Below, one piece after another: positions 1 to 6,172 of a stretch of DNA of 11,366 nt. The stretch is taken from positions 1 through 11,366 of the forward strand of contig CACAUH010000043.1 in assembly GCA_902535565.1 (NCBI GenBank). Direction: 5' to 3'. Source of the stretch: an uncultured Bacteroidota bacterium. GTDB taxonomy: Bacteria; Bacteroidota; Bacteroidia; Flavobacteriales; UA16. Under the pieces are notes generated by a model that worked only from the letters and a program-made list of their open reading frames with translations, made no database searches and was not told where the DNA came from. Every line of letters starts with the position of its first letter. Positions within the stretch are counted from its first letter, which is position 1. Both the position numbers and the translations under genes were made by a program.

Positions 1-1
1 C

Positions 2-2023
2 ATCACAGAAATGGCAGGAGTCGGCAATGGTTTAAAGCACAGTTTTCAAGGCATTTGGTTCGATTATGACAGGGATGGCGATGAAGACCTGTGGGTTGTC
101 AATGACCGCACAGTTTTTCCAAATGCCCTTTACGAAAATTTGGGGGGTGACACGTTCATTGATGTCGCACCGACTGTTGGTGCAGCCCAATTAATTGATG
201 GGATGACTGCCACTGTGGGAGATTATGACAATGATGGTGACATGGAGCTGTTTTGCACCAACATTGAAGACCAGCCCAACATTGCATTGGACTGGGAAGG
301 CTCAGCCTACCAGGAGGTTGGTCCTGAGGTTGGACTCGATGGCAGTCGCTACAGTTGGGCAGGGTGTTTTGTGGATGCAGACGGTGATATGTGGAGCGAC
401 CTGATGGTGGCGACCTATCGGTTTCCGATTTCCATTCCTTATGACAATTATTTCTACATGAATACGCAAGAGGGGAATGCGTTTGTGGACACTACTTCAT
501 GGGGACTGCCCCACTCATACACCCAGCTATACTGCCTTGGGGTTTGCGACATTGACCATGACCTTGCACCTGATGTTGTTGGGTATGGCAACATGCCCAT
601 TGTTCAGATACTGCGAAATGGAACAGCAGACATAGACAATCCGCCCAATCGGCTTGCTGTTCACCTCTGTGGAACGGAGACCAACCGCTTGGCCATTGGT
701 GCCGAAATTCAGGTTCACGCAGGCGGTGTGACCCAGGAACAATTCGTGAGCAGTGGGTCTGACTATATGACTCAGCAGGCCTTCACACGTTATTTTGGTT
801 TGGGCAATTCTACCACGGTGGATTCTGTGATTGTTCGCTGGAGGGGTGGCGGTCGAGAGGTCTGGTATGACTTGGATTCCAATTCAGAGCTGTTTTTGAT
901 TGAAGGCAGCTCGACGGCTCAGATCGATATTGAGGGAACATCTTGTATCGGTGATACGGCATGGGCGACTGCTCCATATGAAGCGCCTGTAGTTCGATGG
1001 AATGGCAATGTGGTCGACTCTCCCACCATTGCTTTGACGGAATCGGGAACCTACGTGGTCGAGTGTGAATGGCTCGGGGGATTGTTTACGTGGACCGATT
1101 CCATTGAATGGGAGGTCGCGGTTCCTCATGAGCTGGATGTGGATTGGTTAGGACCGCTTTGCCACGGTGACCAGGGAACCTTGGGTTGGGTTGCTCAGGA
1201 GGGACTTGTTGTTGAATTTGAAGGGCAGAGTTGGGGTGGCGACGAATCTGGTGTTTTGCACCTTGGAGGGCAAGTGTCTTTCGATACGTTTGACCCCGCG
1301 ACGGGATGCACTTTTTCTCATCTAGTGTTGCTCCCTGAGCCTGTGGAATTGGGGGTGGTTTTGGACTATTCTCCTGCCCTCTGTCATCATGATTTAGCCC
1401 AAATGGAGGCCATGGGGTTTGGTGGAGTGCCGGGCTACTTATTCGATTGGGGTGGTGCAGATCCCGATGGCTTACCTGAGGGGCAGGTTGATTTTACAAT
1501 GACTGATGCCAACGGCTGTGTATTGGATTCTACGCTGAATGTGGCCATCCCTGACCCCATTGTAGTCGAGGTTGATGTGGTTCAGGAAGATGAAGGGAAT
1601 GATGGAAGCTTGACCTTGGATATTTCCGGGGGAAGTCCACCTTATTCAGTGCTGTGGAGTACCGGAGCGGAAGGAGATACCGCTATTTTTGAGTTGGGTC
1701 AGGGGCCGTACAGTTGGGTTGTGGAGGATGTCAACGGGTGCCTTTTTCTCGGCCTTCAAGAAATTGTCAATCTAGATGTTCTTTCCGAGGGAGGGGGGGC
1801 TTTGCCTTGGAGCTTGCAATCAACAGAAGATGGATGGCGCTTGGTGGGCACCCCTATAGAGGGAGATTGTTTTGAGGTCTATTCCCTTTCCGGAAAGCGT
1901 GTGTTATTCCGCCCGCTGGTATCAGGACTCCCCATGGAGTTTGAGCGGAATTCCTTGCCGCCACACGGCGTGCTTCGGATTCTCGGTGCAGGTGGAGCGC
2001 TCCGATTCAGTCGTGTTTACTGA
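2..2023 (+). CDS. Secreted FG-GAP/ASPIC (CRTAC1-like) protein with SprB-like repeats and T9SS sorting domain, 5' truncated
   Basis: This is a probable extracellular or surface protein cut by the left edge; the frame is open back to base 2, so the Met at base 11 is not a safe start. Counting from that Met (670 residues visible), FG-GAP/VCBS-type acidic loops lie at 18-27 (DYDRDGDEDL), 71-80 (DYDNDGDMEL), 122-131 and 180-189. They suggest the end of a calcium-binding beta-propeller. An ASPIC/UnbV-type domain follows at about 225-298 (NRLAIGAEIQVHAGG, then SVIVRWRGGG). An Ig-like stretch covers about 300-370. Cys-containing SprB-like repeats follow, clearest at 538-577 (SGGSPPYSVLWSTG, then VEDVNGC). 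The last 70 residues (FEVYSLSGKRV, then LPPHGVLRI) look like a T9SS type A sorting domain. Ligand and role are unknown; adhesion or polymer binding is a guess. It ends in TGA, overlapping the convergent rpe gene by 7 bp. Confidence 0.85.
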   Translation: MTEMAGVGNGLKHSFQGIWFDYDRDGDEDLWVVNDRTVFPNALYENLGGDTFIDVAPTVGAAQLIDGMTATVGDYDNDGDMELFCTNIEDQPNIALDWEGSAYQEVGPEVGLDGSRYSWAGCFVDADGDMWSDLMVATYRFPISIPYDNYFYMNTQEGNAFVDTTSWGLPHSYTQLYCLGVCDIDHDLAPDVVGYGNMPIVQILRNGTADIDNPPNRLAVHLCGTETNRLAIGAEIQVHAGGVTQEQFVSSGSDYMTQQAFTRYFGLGNSTTVDSVIVRWRGGGREVWYDLDSNSELFLIEGSSTAQIDIEGTSCIGDTAWATAPYEAPVVRWNGNVVDSPTIALTESGTYVVECEWLGGLFTWTDSIEWEVAVPHELDVDWLGPLCHGDQGTLGWVAQEGLVVEFEGQSWGGDESGVLHLGGQVSFDTFDPATGCTFSHLVLLPEPVELGVVLDYSPALCHHDLAQMEAMGFGGVPGYLFDWGGADPDGLPEGQVDFTMTDANGCVLDSTLNVAIPDPIVVEVDVVQEDEGNDGSLTLDISGGSPPYSVLWSTGAEGDTAIFELGQGPYSWVVEDVNGCLFLGLQEIVNLDVLSEGGGALPWSLQSTEDGWRLVGTPIEGDCFEVYSLSGKRVLFRPLVSGLPMEFERNSLPPHGVLRILGAGGALRFSRVY

Positions 2024-2685
2024 GCCACAATTGTGCCTGCACCTTTGAGAACGGCCACTTCTGACTCTGGGTCTTCCGCTTTGAAAACTGAGGATCCTGC
2101 GACCAGAACATCCGCACCGGCAGAAACAAGTGCAGCCGCATTCTGCCTCCCTACCCCTCCATCTACTTCAATCATAAAGGAGTGTTCAGATGCCTTGCGC
2201 ATGGCATCCAATCGCTTCACTTTGTCAATGGTTGTTGGAATGAACTTCTGTCCGCCAAATCCTGGATTGACGCTCATGATGCAGACGAGGTCAAGGTTGC
2301 CCAGAACTTCCTCGATGGCATATAGCGGTGTGTGAGGGTTGAGCGCCACCCCGGCCTTCATGCCGGCTTCCTTGATTGCAGCAAGCACTCGGTGGAGGTG
2401 TGTACATGCCTCCGCGTGCACGGTCAGAATAGAGGCATTGAGGTCAGCAAACGTCTGGATGTAACGGCTGGGCTGTTCAATCATTAAGTGAACATCTAGG
2501 GGCTTGGTCGCATGACGTCCAATGGCTGCGATAACAGGCATGCCGTAGCTAATGTTGGGCACGAAGGTTCCATCCATTACGTCGATGTGGTGCCAGTCTG
2601 CTTCACTTCGTTCCACCATTTGCACATCCCGCGCAAGGTGGGCGAAGTCTGCAGCGAGCAAGGAAGGGGCAATGAGATGGGCCAT
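2017..2685 (-). CDS. rpe: Ribulose-phosphate 3-epimerase
   Basis: This cytoplasmic TIM-barrel enzyme interconverts D-ribulose 5-phosphate and D-xylulose 5-phosphate in the pentose phosphate pathway. Taking the ATG at 2685, the protein has 222 residues, the usual family length. The family motifs are present: APSLLAAD at 6-13, HIDVMDGTFVPN at 33-44 with metal ligands His33 and Asp35, DVHLMIE at 64-70 with His66, MSVNPGFGGQKF at 137-148, and EVDGGV at 173-178 with catalytic/metal Asp175. The frame stays open to an ATG at 2754, but the extra 23 residues have no family character and would overlap coaE, so 2685 is preferred. No strong Shine-Dalgarno sequence precedes it; there is only a GGAAG-like stretch further upstream. 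The gene diverges from coaE and its TAA stop lies inside the end of the preceding convergent gene. Confidence 0.96.
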   Translation of the reverse strand: MAHLIAPSLLAADFAHLARDVQMVERSEADWHHIDVMDGTFVPNISYGMPVIAAIGRHATKPLDVHLMIEQPSRYIQTFADLNASILTVHAEACTHLHRVLAAIKEAGMKAGVALNPHTPLYAIEEVLGNLDLVCIMSVNPGFGGQKFIPTTIDKVKRLDAMRKASEHSFMIEVDGGVGRQNAAALVSAGADVLVAGSSVFKAEDPESEVAVLKGAGTIVAQ

Positions 2686-2731
2686 GGTGCAAATTTGCTT
2701 CCGTTCTTTGGAAGGAAGCGAATATTGCAAT
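2686..2731. promoter_or_regulatory. Divergent rpe/coaE intergenic region with two short perfect palindromes
   Basis: These 46 bp must hold the start signals of both divergent genes unless transcription begins inside a coding region. They contain the perfect palindrome GCAAATTTGC (2689-2698). A second perfect palindrome, ATATTGCAATAT (2722-2733), runs into the coaE start codon. CAAATTTG matches the Bacteroidota -7 consensus TAnnTTTG at five of six fixed positions on either strand, but I see no well-placed -33 TTG. A promoter role is inference, and palindromes this short can occur by chance. Confidence 0.3.
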
Positions 2732-3385
2732 ATGGCTTTATCGACAGTTCGCAATGCAGGTGTGGACAGCGCAAGTGATTTTCAGGTCATTGGTTTGACT
2801 GGTGGTATGGGTGCTGGGAAATCTGTTGTGGCTCGGATCCTCAATGGAATGGGCCATCCTGTTTATGACGCGGATGCAGCGGCAAAGCGATTGTACGATT
2901 CGGATGCAGGTCTGTTAGAGGCTGTTGTTGAGCGATTTGGTCGAGCCGTTTTGGATGCCTCTGGGGTTTTGGACCGCGGCCAATTGGCTCAAATTGTATT
3001 TTCTGATGTCAAGGCCCTTGACGCCTTGAACGCCCTTGTGCACCCATTGGTCTCGAAGGATTTTCAACTGTGGAGCAAAGGACATCGCCTTGGCGGGGTT
3101 CGGTATGTTTTTCGAGAGGCTGCCATTTTGTTTGAATCTGGATCAGACCAAGGTTGTGATTTGGTGTGGGGCGTTCAGGCTCCGCTTTCTTTGAGGGTGG
3201 ATCGTGTTCGGAGCAGAACGGGGTTGTCCGAAGATGATGTTCTTCAGAGGATGGCTCGCCAATGGCCAGAAGAAAAGGTGCTTGAGCGCTGCGATGCAGT
3301 GGTCTTGAACGATGGCAGAGCCTCTGTTGTTCTTCAGGTTATGGGGCTCCTTAGTGCATTGGAGGCTGGGCTGCATTCCAGATGA
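2732..3385 (+). CDS. coaE: Dephospho-CoA kinase
   Basis: CoaE phosphorylates the 3'-hydroxyl of dephospho-CoA with ATP, the last step of coenzyme A synthesis, in the cytoplasm. From the ATG at 2732 the product has 217 residues, normal for the family. The P-loop is GGMGAGKS at 24-31, followed by VYDAD at 44-48 (the conserved substrate-side Asp), LDRGQLAQIVF at 80-90, HPLV at 104-107, LFESG at 133-137 in place of the common PLLFE, and a C-terminal VLNDG at 191-195. The frame is open further upstream inside the rpe antisense strand, but those residues do not resemble CoaE; a GTG at 2762 is a less likely alternative start. AGGAAG lies about 13 bases before the ATG, rather far for a ribosome site. 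The gene diverges from rpe and ends 94 bp before the convergent asparaginase gene. Confidence 0.95.
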   Translation: MALSTVRNAGVDSASDFQVIGLTGGMGAGKSVVARILNGMGHPVYDADAAAKRLYDSDAGLLEAVVERFGRAVLDASGVLDRGQLAQIVFSDVKALDALNALVHPLVSKDFQLWSKGHRLGGVRYVFREAAILFESGSDQGCDLVWGVQAPLSLRVDRVRSRTGLSEDDVLQRMARQWPEEKVLERCDAVVLNDGRASVVLQVMGLLSALEAGLHSR

Positions 3386-3479
3386 AGGGGGCTCGGTTTT
3401 TTTTGTTCCTCAGATCAACATCCTTGGTCGCGGATGTTCACGGTTTTCGGATAATAGGTTTTGGCTGCGGAGCAGGCTG
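3386..3479. terminator. Convergent coaE/asparaginase intergenic region, possible terminator elements
   Basis: This short gap between two stop codons holds an eight-T run at 3397-3404, 11 bases after the coaE stop, without a strong GC-rich hairpin immediately before it. It also holds a perfect 7-bp inverted repeat, AACATCC at 3417-3423 and GGATGTT at 3432-3438, with an 8-base loop. Either could help end transcription, but neither is a textbook intrinsic terminator. Confidence 0.35.
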
Positions 3480-4508
3480 TCAAGGTTGAATCTTTTCATT
3501 CGCAAACAAGGCGGTGACTGGCTTTCCTCCTGCAAGCAAGGCCCCTCGGAACATGCCAAGGGTATTCATGGAAAAGACGGGGTTCCCCAAGTGGTCGATG
3601 GCAACGACGCCCCCATCTCCCCCGAGGGCGGCCATTTCTTGATGAATTGTTTCGTCTGCGGCGTCTGTCAAGGACGTTCCAGCGTGAAGCATTCTCGCAT
3701 GTATATCGTGGGCAACGTTCGAGCGAATGAAGAATTCTCCCCATCCAGTGGCAGAAACCGCGCAGGTTCTATCATCAGCCCATGTCCCGGCCCCGATGAT
3801 TGGGCTGTCCCCTATTCGGCCATGCCGCTTGTAGGTCATGCCTCCGGTTGAGGTTCCTGCAGCCAGGTGCCCCTGTGAGTCGAGGGCGACACACCCCACT
3901 GTTCCAAATTTCTCCTGGATGGTGTCGCGCGCGAGTGCACGCTCGAAACGGGCTTTTGCTTTTTGGGTGTGAAACCATCCTGGTTCGGCGGTTTTAGCCC
4001 CCACGGATTGAGCGAATTCACTTGCGCCGTGGCCACTGAAGAAGACGTGTTCAGATTTTTCCATGACGGACATCGCCACTTGAATGGGGTGGCGGAATCC
4101 TTGGAGTCCAGTCACTGCTCCACAATTCCGGTCAGATCCACGCATGATACTCGCATCCAATTCGTGGGTGCCCGATGCAGTGTAGACTGAGCCCCTTCCC
4201 GCATTGAACAGGCTGTCGTCCTCCATTAATGCGATGGCTGTGACCACGGCGTCAGTCGCACTCCCCCCCTGCTCCAGCACGTGTCCGCCGGCCTCCAATG
4301 CCGCAGTTAAGGAAAGTCGATAGGCGGCCTGTTGTTCTGTGCTGAGGCTTTCGGTTCCAAAATGACCGGCGCCGCCATGAATGGCAATGGACCAGCGGGC
4401 CTCATTGCCCTCTGCTCTCTGTGTTTGTTGTGTATTTGAGAGGTCGTTGGGGTTGGAATTGCAGGCAATCAGAAGAACACCAAATCCGAAAAACAGACAT
4501 TGTCGCAT
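3480..4508 (-). CDS. Isoaspartyl peptidase/L-asparaginase (plant-type, Ntn-hydrolase), predicted lipoprotein
   Basis: This enzyme should cleave beta-aspartyl dipeptides and/or L-asparagine after self-cleavage into two subunits. The 342-residue precursor has HGGAG at 44-48, GGSATDAV at 81-88 and the cleavage and nucleophile site GTVGCVALD at 202-210, with Thr203 as the expected new N-terminus. STGGM follows at 220-224, RIGDSPIIGAGTWA at 231-244, and GGDGGVVAID near 297-305. The N-terminus is a short hydrophobic signal ending in a lipobox-like LLIAC, Cys16, so the protein is probably lipidated and exported rather than cytoplasmic like E. coli IaaA. The residues after Cys16 (NSNPND) show no obvious acidic surface-export signal, so a periplasm-facing location is the simpler guess. 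Start: ATG at 4508, which supplies the signal sequence. The gene diverges from the NfeD-like gene with only 28 bp between start codons. Substrate preference cannot be read from the sequence. Confidence 0.92.
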   Translation of the reverse strand: MRQCLFFGFGVLLIACNSNPNDLSNTQQTQRAEGNEARWSIAIHGGAGHFGTESLSTEQQAAYRLSLTAALEAGGHVLEQGGSATDAVVTAIALMEDDSLFNAGRGSVYTASGTHELDASIMRGSDRNCGAVTGLQGFRHPIQVAMSVMEKSEHVFFSGHGASEFAQSVGAKTAEPGWFHTQKAKARFERALARDTIQEKFGTVGCVALDSQGHLAAGTSTGGMTYKRHGRIGDSPIIGAGTWADDRTCAVSATGWGEFFIRSNVAHDIHARMLHAGTSLTDAADETIHQEMAALGGDGGVVAIDHLGNPVFSMNTLGMFRGALLAGGKPVTALFANEKIQP

Positions 4509-4522
4509 GTGGAAAGTTACTC

Positions 4523-4536
4523 ATGGGGGGTAAGCC
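4523..4536 (+). promoter_or_regulatory. G-rich Shine-Dalgarno candidate before the NfeD-like gene
   Basis: GGGGGGTAA (4525-4533) sits just before the GTG at 4537 and can pair with the anti-Shine-Dalgarno sequence. It is the best ribosome-site candidate I noticed in the window and favours the GTG start over the ATG at 4561. This is notable because most other starts here lack a clear site. Confidence 0.4.
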
Positions 4537-5049
4537 GTGTTCGTGGCCTATTTTGCCCCTATGATGGAGCATTGGCATTGGTGGACGTTGGTTGTGCTTG
4601 TCTTGTTGATTGGTGAAGCGTTCGTTCCGGGCTTGGTGCTTGGCTCGCTTGCTGTCGGTGCCTTGGCTGGTGGCCTGGCGAGTTTGATAACGGAATGGTG
4701 GGAATACCAATTCGTCTCCGCATCTGTAGGCGCATTGTTGTCCTTGGTATTCTTGCGTCCCCTTGCCATGAGGACTTGGTTCAGTGGAGACTCAGTGGCC
4801 ACTGGAGTCGATGCACTACCGGGGCGCAGGGTGCGGGTTACCGAGGCGTTCAATCCCTTATCAGGCCGCGGTCGCGGTCGTTTGGATGGGGATGATTGGC
4901 TTCTGGAGTTTCCCAAAGACTGGCCTGGTCAGCGCAATGAAGGTGAAGTCGGATTGAATGACCCGGCCAACATTGCAGTGGGCGACCTCCTCGAGGTGGT
5001 CCGTGTCGAGTCGAACGTGCTCATCGTCATCCAACCCTCAAACCCTTGA
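4537..5049 (+). CDS. NfeD-like membrane protein with OB-fold domain
   Basis: This is a short NfeD-family inner membrane protein, expected to partner the SPFH protein encoded directly after it, as in the E. coli QmcA/YbbK pairing. Its 170 residues contain hydrophobic segments at about 17-33, 34-52 and 58-74. A soluble C-terminal part at about 93-166 (ALPGRRVRVTEAFNP, then GRLDGDDWLLEF, then VGDLLEVVRVESN) fits the NfeD OB-fold. The serine-protease domain of long NfeD proteins is absent. The GTG at 4537 is preceded by GGGGGGTAA, a plausible ribosome site 5-10 bases away. ATG codons at 4561 and 4564 would give a start more typical of the family, so the first eight residues are uncertain. The TGA stop lies five bases before the ATG of the SPFH gene, pointing to one transcript. 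Confidence 0.88.
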   Translation: MFVAYFAPMMEHWHWWTLVVLVLLIGEAFVPGLVLGSLAVGALAGGLASLITEWWEYQFVSASVGALLSLVFLRPLAMRTWFSGDSVATGVDALPGRRVRVTEAFNPLSGRGRGRLDGDDWLLEFPKDWPGQRNEGEVGLNDPANIAVGDLLEVVRVESNVLIVIQPSNP

Positions 5050-5054
5050 TTCTT

Positions 5055-6041
5055 ATGGAAGGTTTCTCTTTTATTTCTATTACACTTCTGATTCTGGCTA
5101 CTGTTGTCGTCGTAAGAGGCTTGCGCATTGTAAAGCAGAGCGAGGCCATGGTCATTGAGCGGCTTGGTCGTTATCGAACCACATTGACAGCAGGCATTAA
5201 CATCATCATTCCTTTCATTGACCGTCCGCGTGCAAGTGTCTGGCGCTATGCGAAAGAAGACAGTTTTGGGGAGCGTGTGATTGCGTATCGCATGATGGAA
5301 CGCATTGATTTGAGGGAGACTGTTTTTGACTTTCCTCGACAGAGTGTCATTACCCGGGATAATGTGGTGACAGAGATCAACGCCTTGATTTATTTCCAGG
5401 TGGTAGATGCGGTGAAAAGTGTCTATGAGATTAACAACCTGCCCAATGCAATTGAGAAGCTGACCCAAACCACCTTGCGTAATGTCTTGGGTGAGTTGGA
5501 CTTGGATGAATGTTTATCAAGCCGCGATACGATCAACACCAAGCTTCGCGCCATTCTTGACGAGGCCACCAACAAGTGGGGGGTCAAGGTGAACCGGGTC
5601 GAATTGCAAGACATCAATCCCCCCCAGGACATCAAAGAGGCAATGGAAAAGCAGATGCGGGCCGAGCGAAGCCGCCGTGCACAAATTATTGAAGCAGAGG
5701 GAACCAAAACCGCCGCCATTCTTGAGGCTGAGGGCAGAAAGGGCGCCGACATCAACCAAGCTGAAGGCGAGCGACAGGCTACCATTCTCGAGGCAGAGGG
5801 TCAGGCAGAAGCGCGCTTGAAAGTGGCCATTGCTGAAGCGGAATCTATTAAAAAAGTGGCCGAGGCTGTTTCTCAGACCAAGGCCGACCCCACGCAATAC
5901 CTGATTGCGATTCGCTATGTGGAGGCGTTGGAAAAGATGATGGAGACATCGAATGACAAGTCTCGGGTTGTTTTCATGCCATACGAGGCCAGCGGCATGC
6001 TAGGCAGTGTGGGGAGCATCAAGGAATTACTGAAAGATTGA
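5055..6041 (+). CDS. SPFH/stomatin-like membrane protein (QmcA-type)
   Basis: This membrane scaffold protein probably forms oligomeric microdomains together with NfeD and may influence membrane protein quality control; the exact role is unproven in most bacteria. The 328 residues begin with one membrane segment at about 7-20. The SPFH/band 7 domain spans about 21-185, with RQSVITRDNVVTEINA at 95-110, TLRNVLGELDLDECLSSRD at 140-158 and WGVKVNRVELQDINPP at 175-190. A long charged coiled coil at about 193-270 carries repeated EAEG units, and a conserved tail reads VVFMPYEASGMLGS at 305-318. Compared with E. coli QmcA there are extra residues at about 60-80 between the IDRP and ERIDLRETV stretches. 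The ATG at 5055 is chosen; a TTG at 5046 would overlap the NfeD stop (TTGA) and add three residues. The family pairing supports an nfeD-SPFH operon. Confidence 0.93.
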   Translation: MEGFSFISITLLILATVVVVRGLRIVKQSEAMVIERLGRYRTTLTAGINIIIPFIDRPRASVWRYAKEDSFGERVIAYRMMERIDLRETVFDFPRQSVITRDNVVTEINALIYFQVVDAVKSVYEINNLPNAIEKLTQTTLRNVLGELDLDECLSSRDTINTKLRAILDEATNKWGVKVNRVELQDINPPQDIKEAMEKQMRAERSRRAQIIEAEGTKTAAILEAEGRKGADINQAEGERQATILEAEGQAEARLKVAIAEAESIKKVAEAVSQTKADPTQYLIAIRYVEALEKMMETSNDKSRVVFMPYEASGMLGSVGSIKELLKD

Positions 6042-6160
6042 ACGGTGCCAGACTAACCGAGGTATTCGAGTTTCTTCGAACTGCGCACCGAGCTGAGCCT
6101 GTCTCTTCATTGCGCGAGCGAAGGGCCCTTCTTGCTGATATGCTGCGGGGCCTTCGCTAG
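6038..6160 (+). pseudogene. N-terminal piece of aldehyde dehydrogenase, ending at an in-frame TAG
   Basis: In the same frame as the aldehyde dehydrogenase that follows, bases 6038-6157 encode 40 residues resembling the missing N-terminal helices of ALDH3-type enzymes (VFEFLRTAHRAEP, then LRERRALLADMLRGLR). A TAG at 6158-6160 interrupts the frame, and HEQALLDALHQDLGKP follows at once, so both sides of the stop look like continuous family sequence. The likely original start is the TTG at 6038, overlapping the SPFH stop as TTGA; I find no in-frame ATG nearby upstream. Read through the stop, the protein would have 468 residues, a normal ALDH3 length. A single base change or a sequencing error would explain this. 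Confidence 0.75.
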
Positions 6161-6172
6161 CATGAACAGGCC

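Noticed and set aside
1793..1799. Seven-G run just before the sorting domain of the first gene, as a possible phase-variation tract
   Set aside because: Seven-base G or C runs also occur at 4263-4269, 5619-5625 and 6974-6980 in metabolic and housekeeping genes, so this one is not special and is short for slippage.
3312..3851. A 179-codon + strand open frame across the coaE end and the asparaginase gene
   Set aside because: It lies mostly antisense to the asparaginase gene, which has clear catalytic motifs, and its translation has no recognisable family pattern.
4523..4564. A 13-codon ATG-initiated frame just before the NfeD-like gene as a leader peptide
   Set aside because: It overlaps the likely ribosome site and has no run of regulatory codons or attenuator hairpin to support a leader role.
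4929..5468. A 179-codon - strand open frame across the NfeD/SPFH junction
   Set aside because: It is antisense to two convincing family members and has no start signal or recognisable domain.
5694..5840. Repeated DNA resembling a tandem repeat in the SPFH gene
   Set aside because: It encodes the repeated EAEG units of the family's normal coiled coil; copies differ at the base level, so it is protein-driven rather than a separate repeat element.
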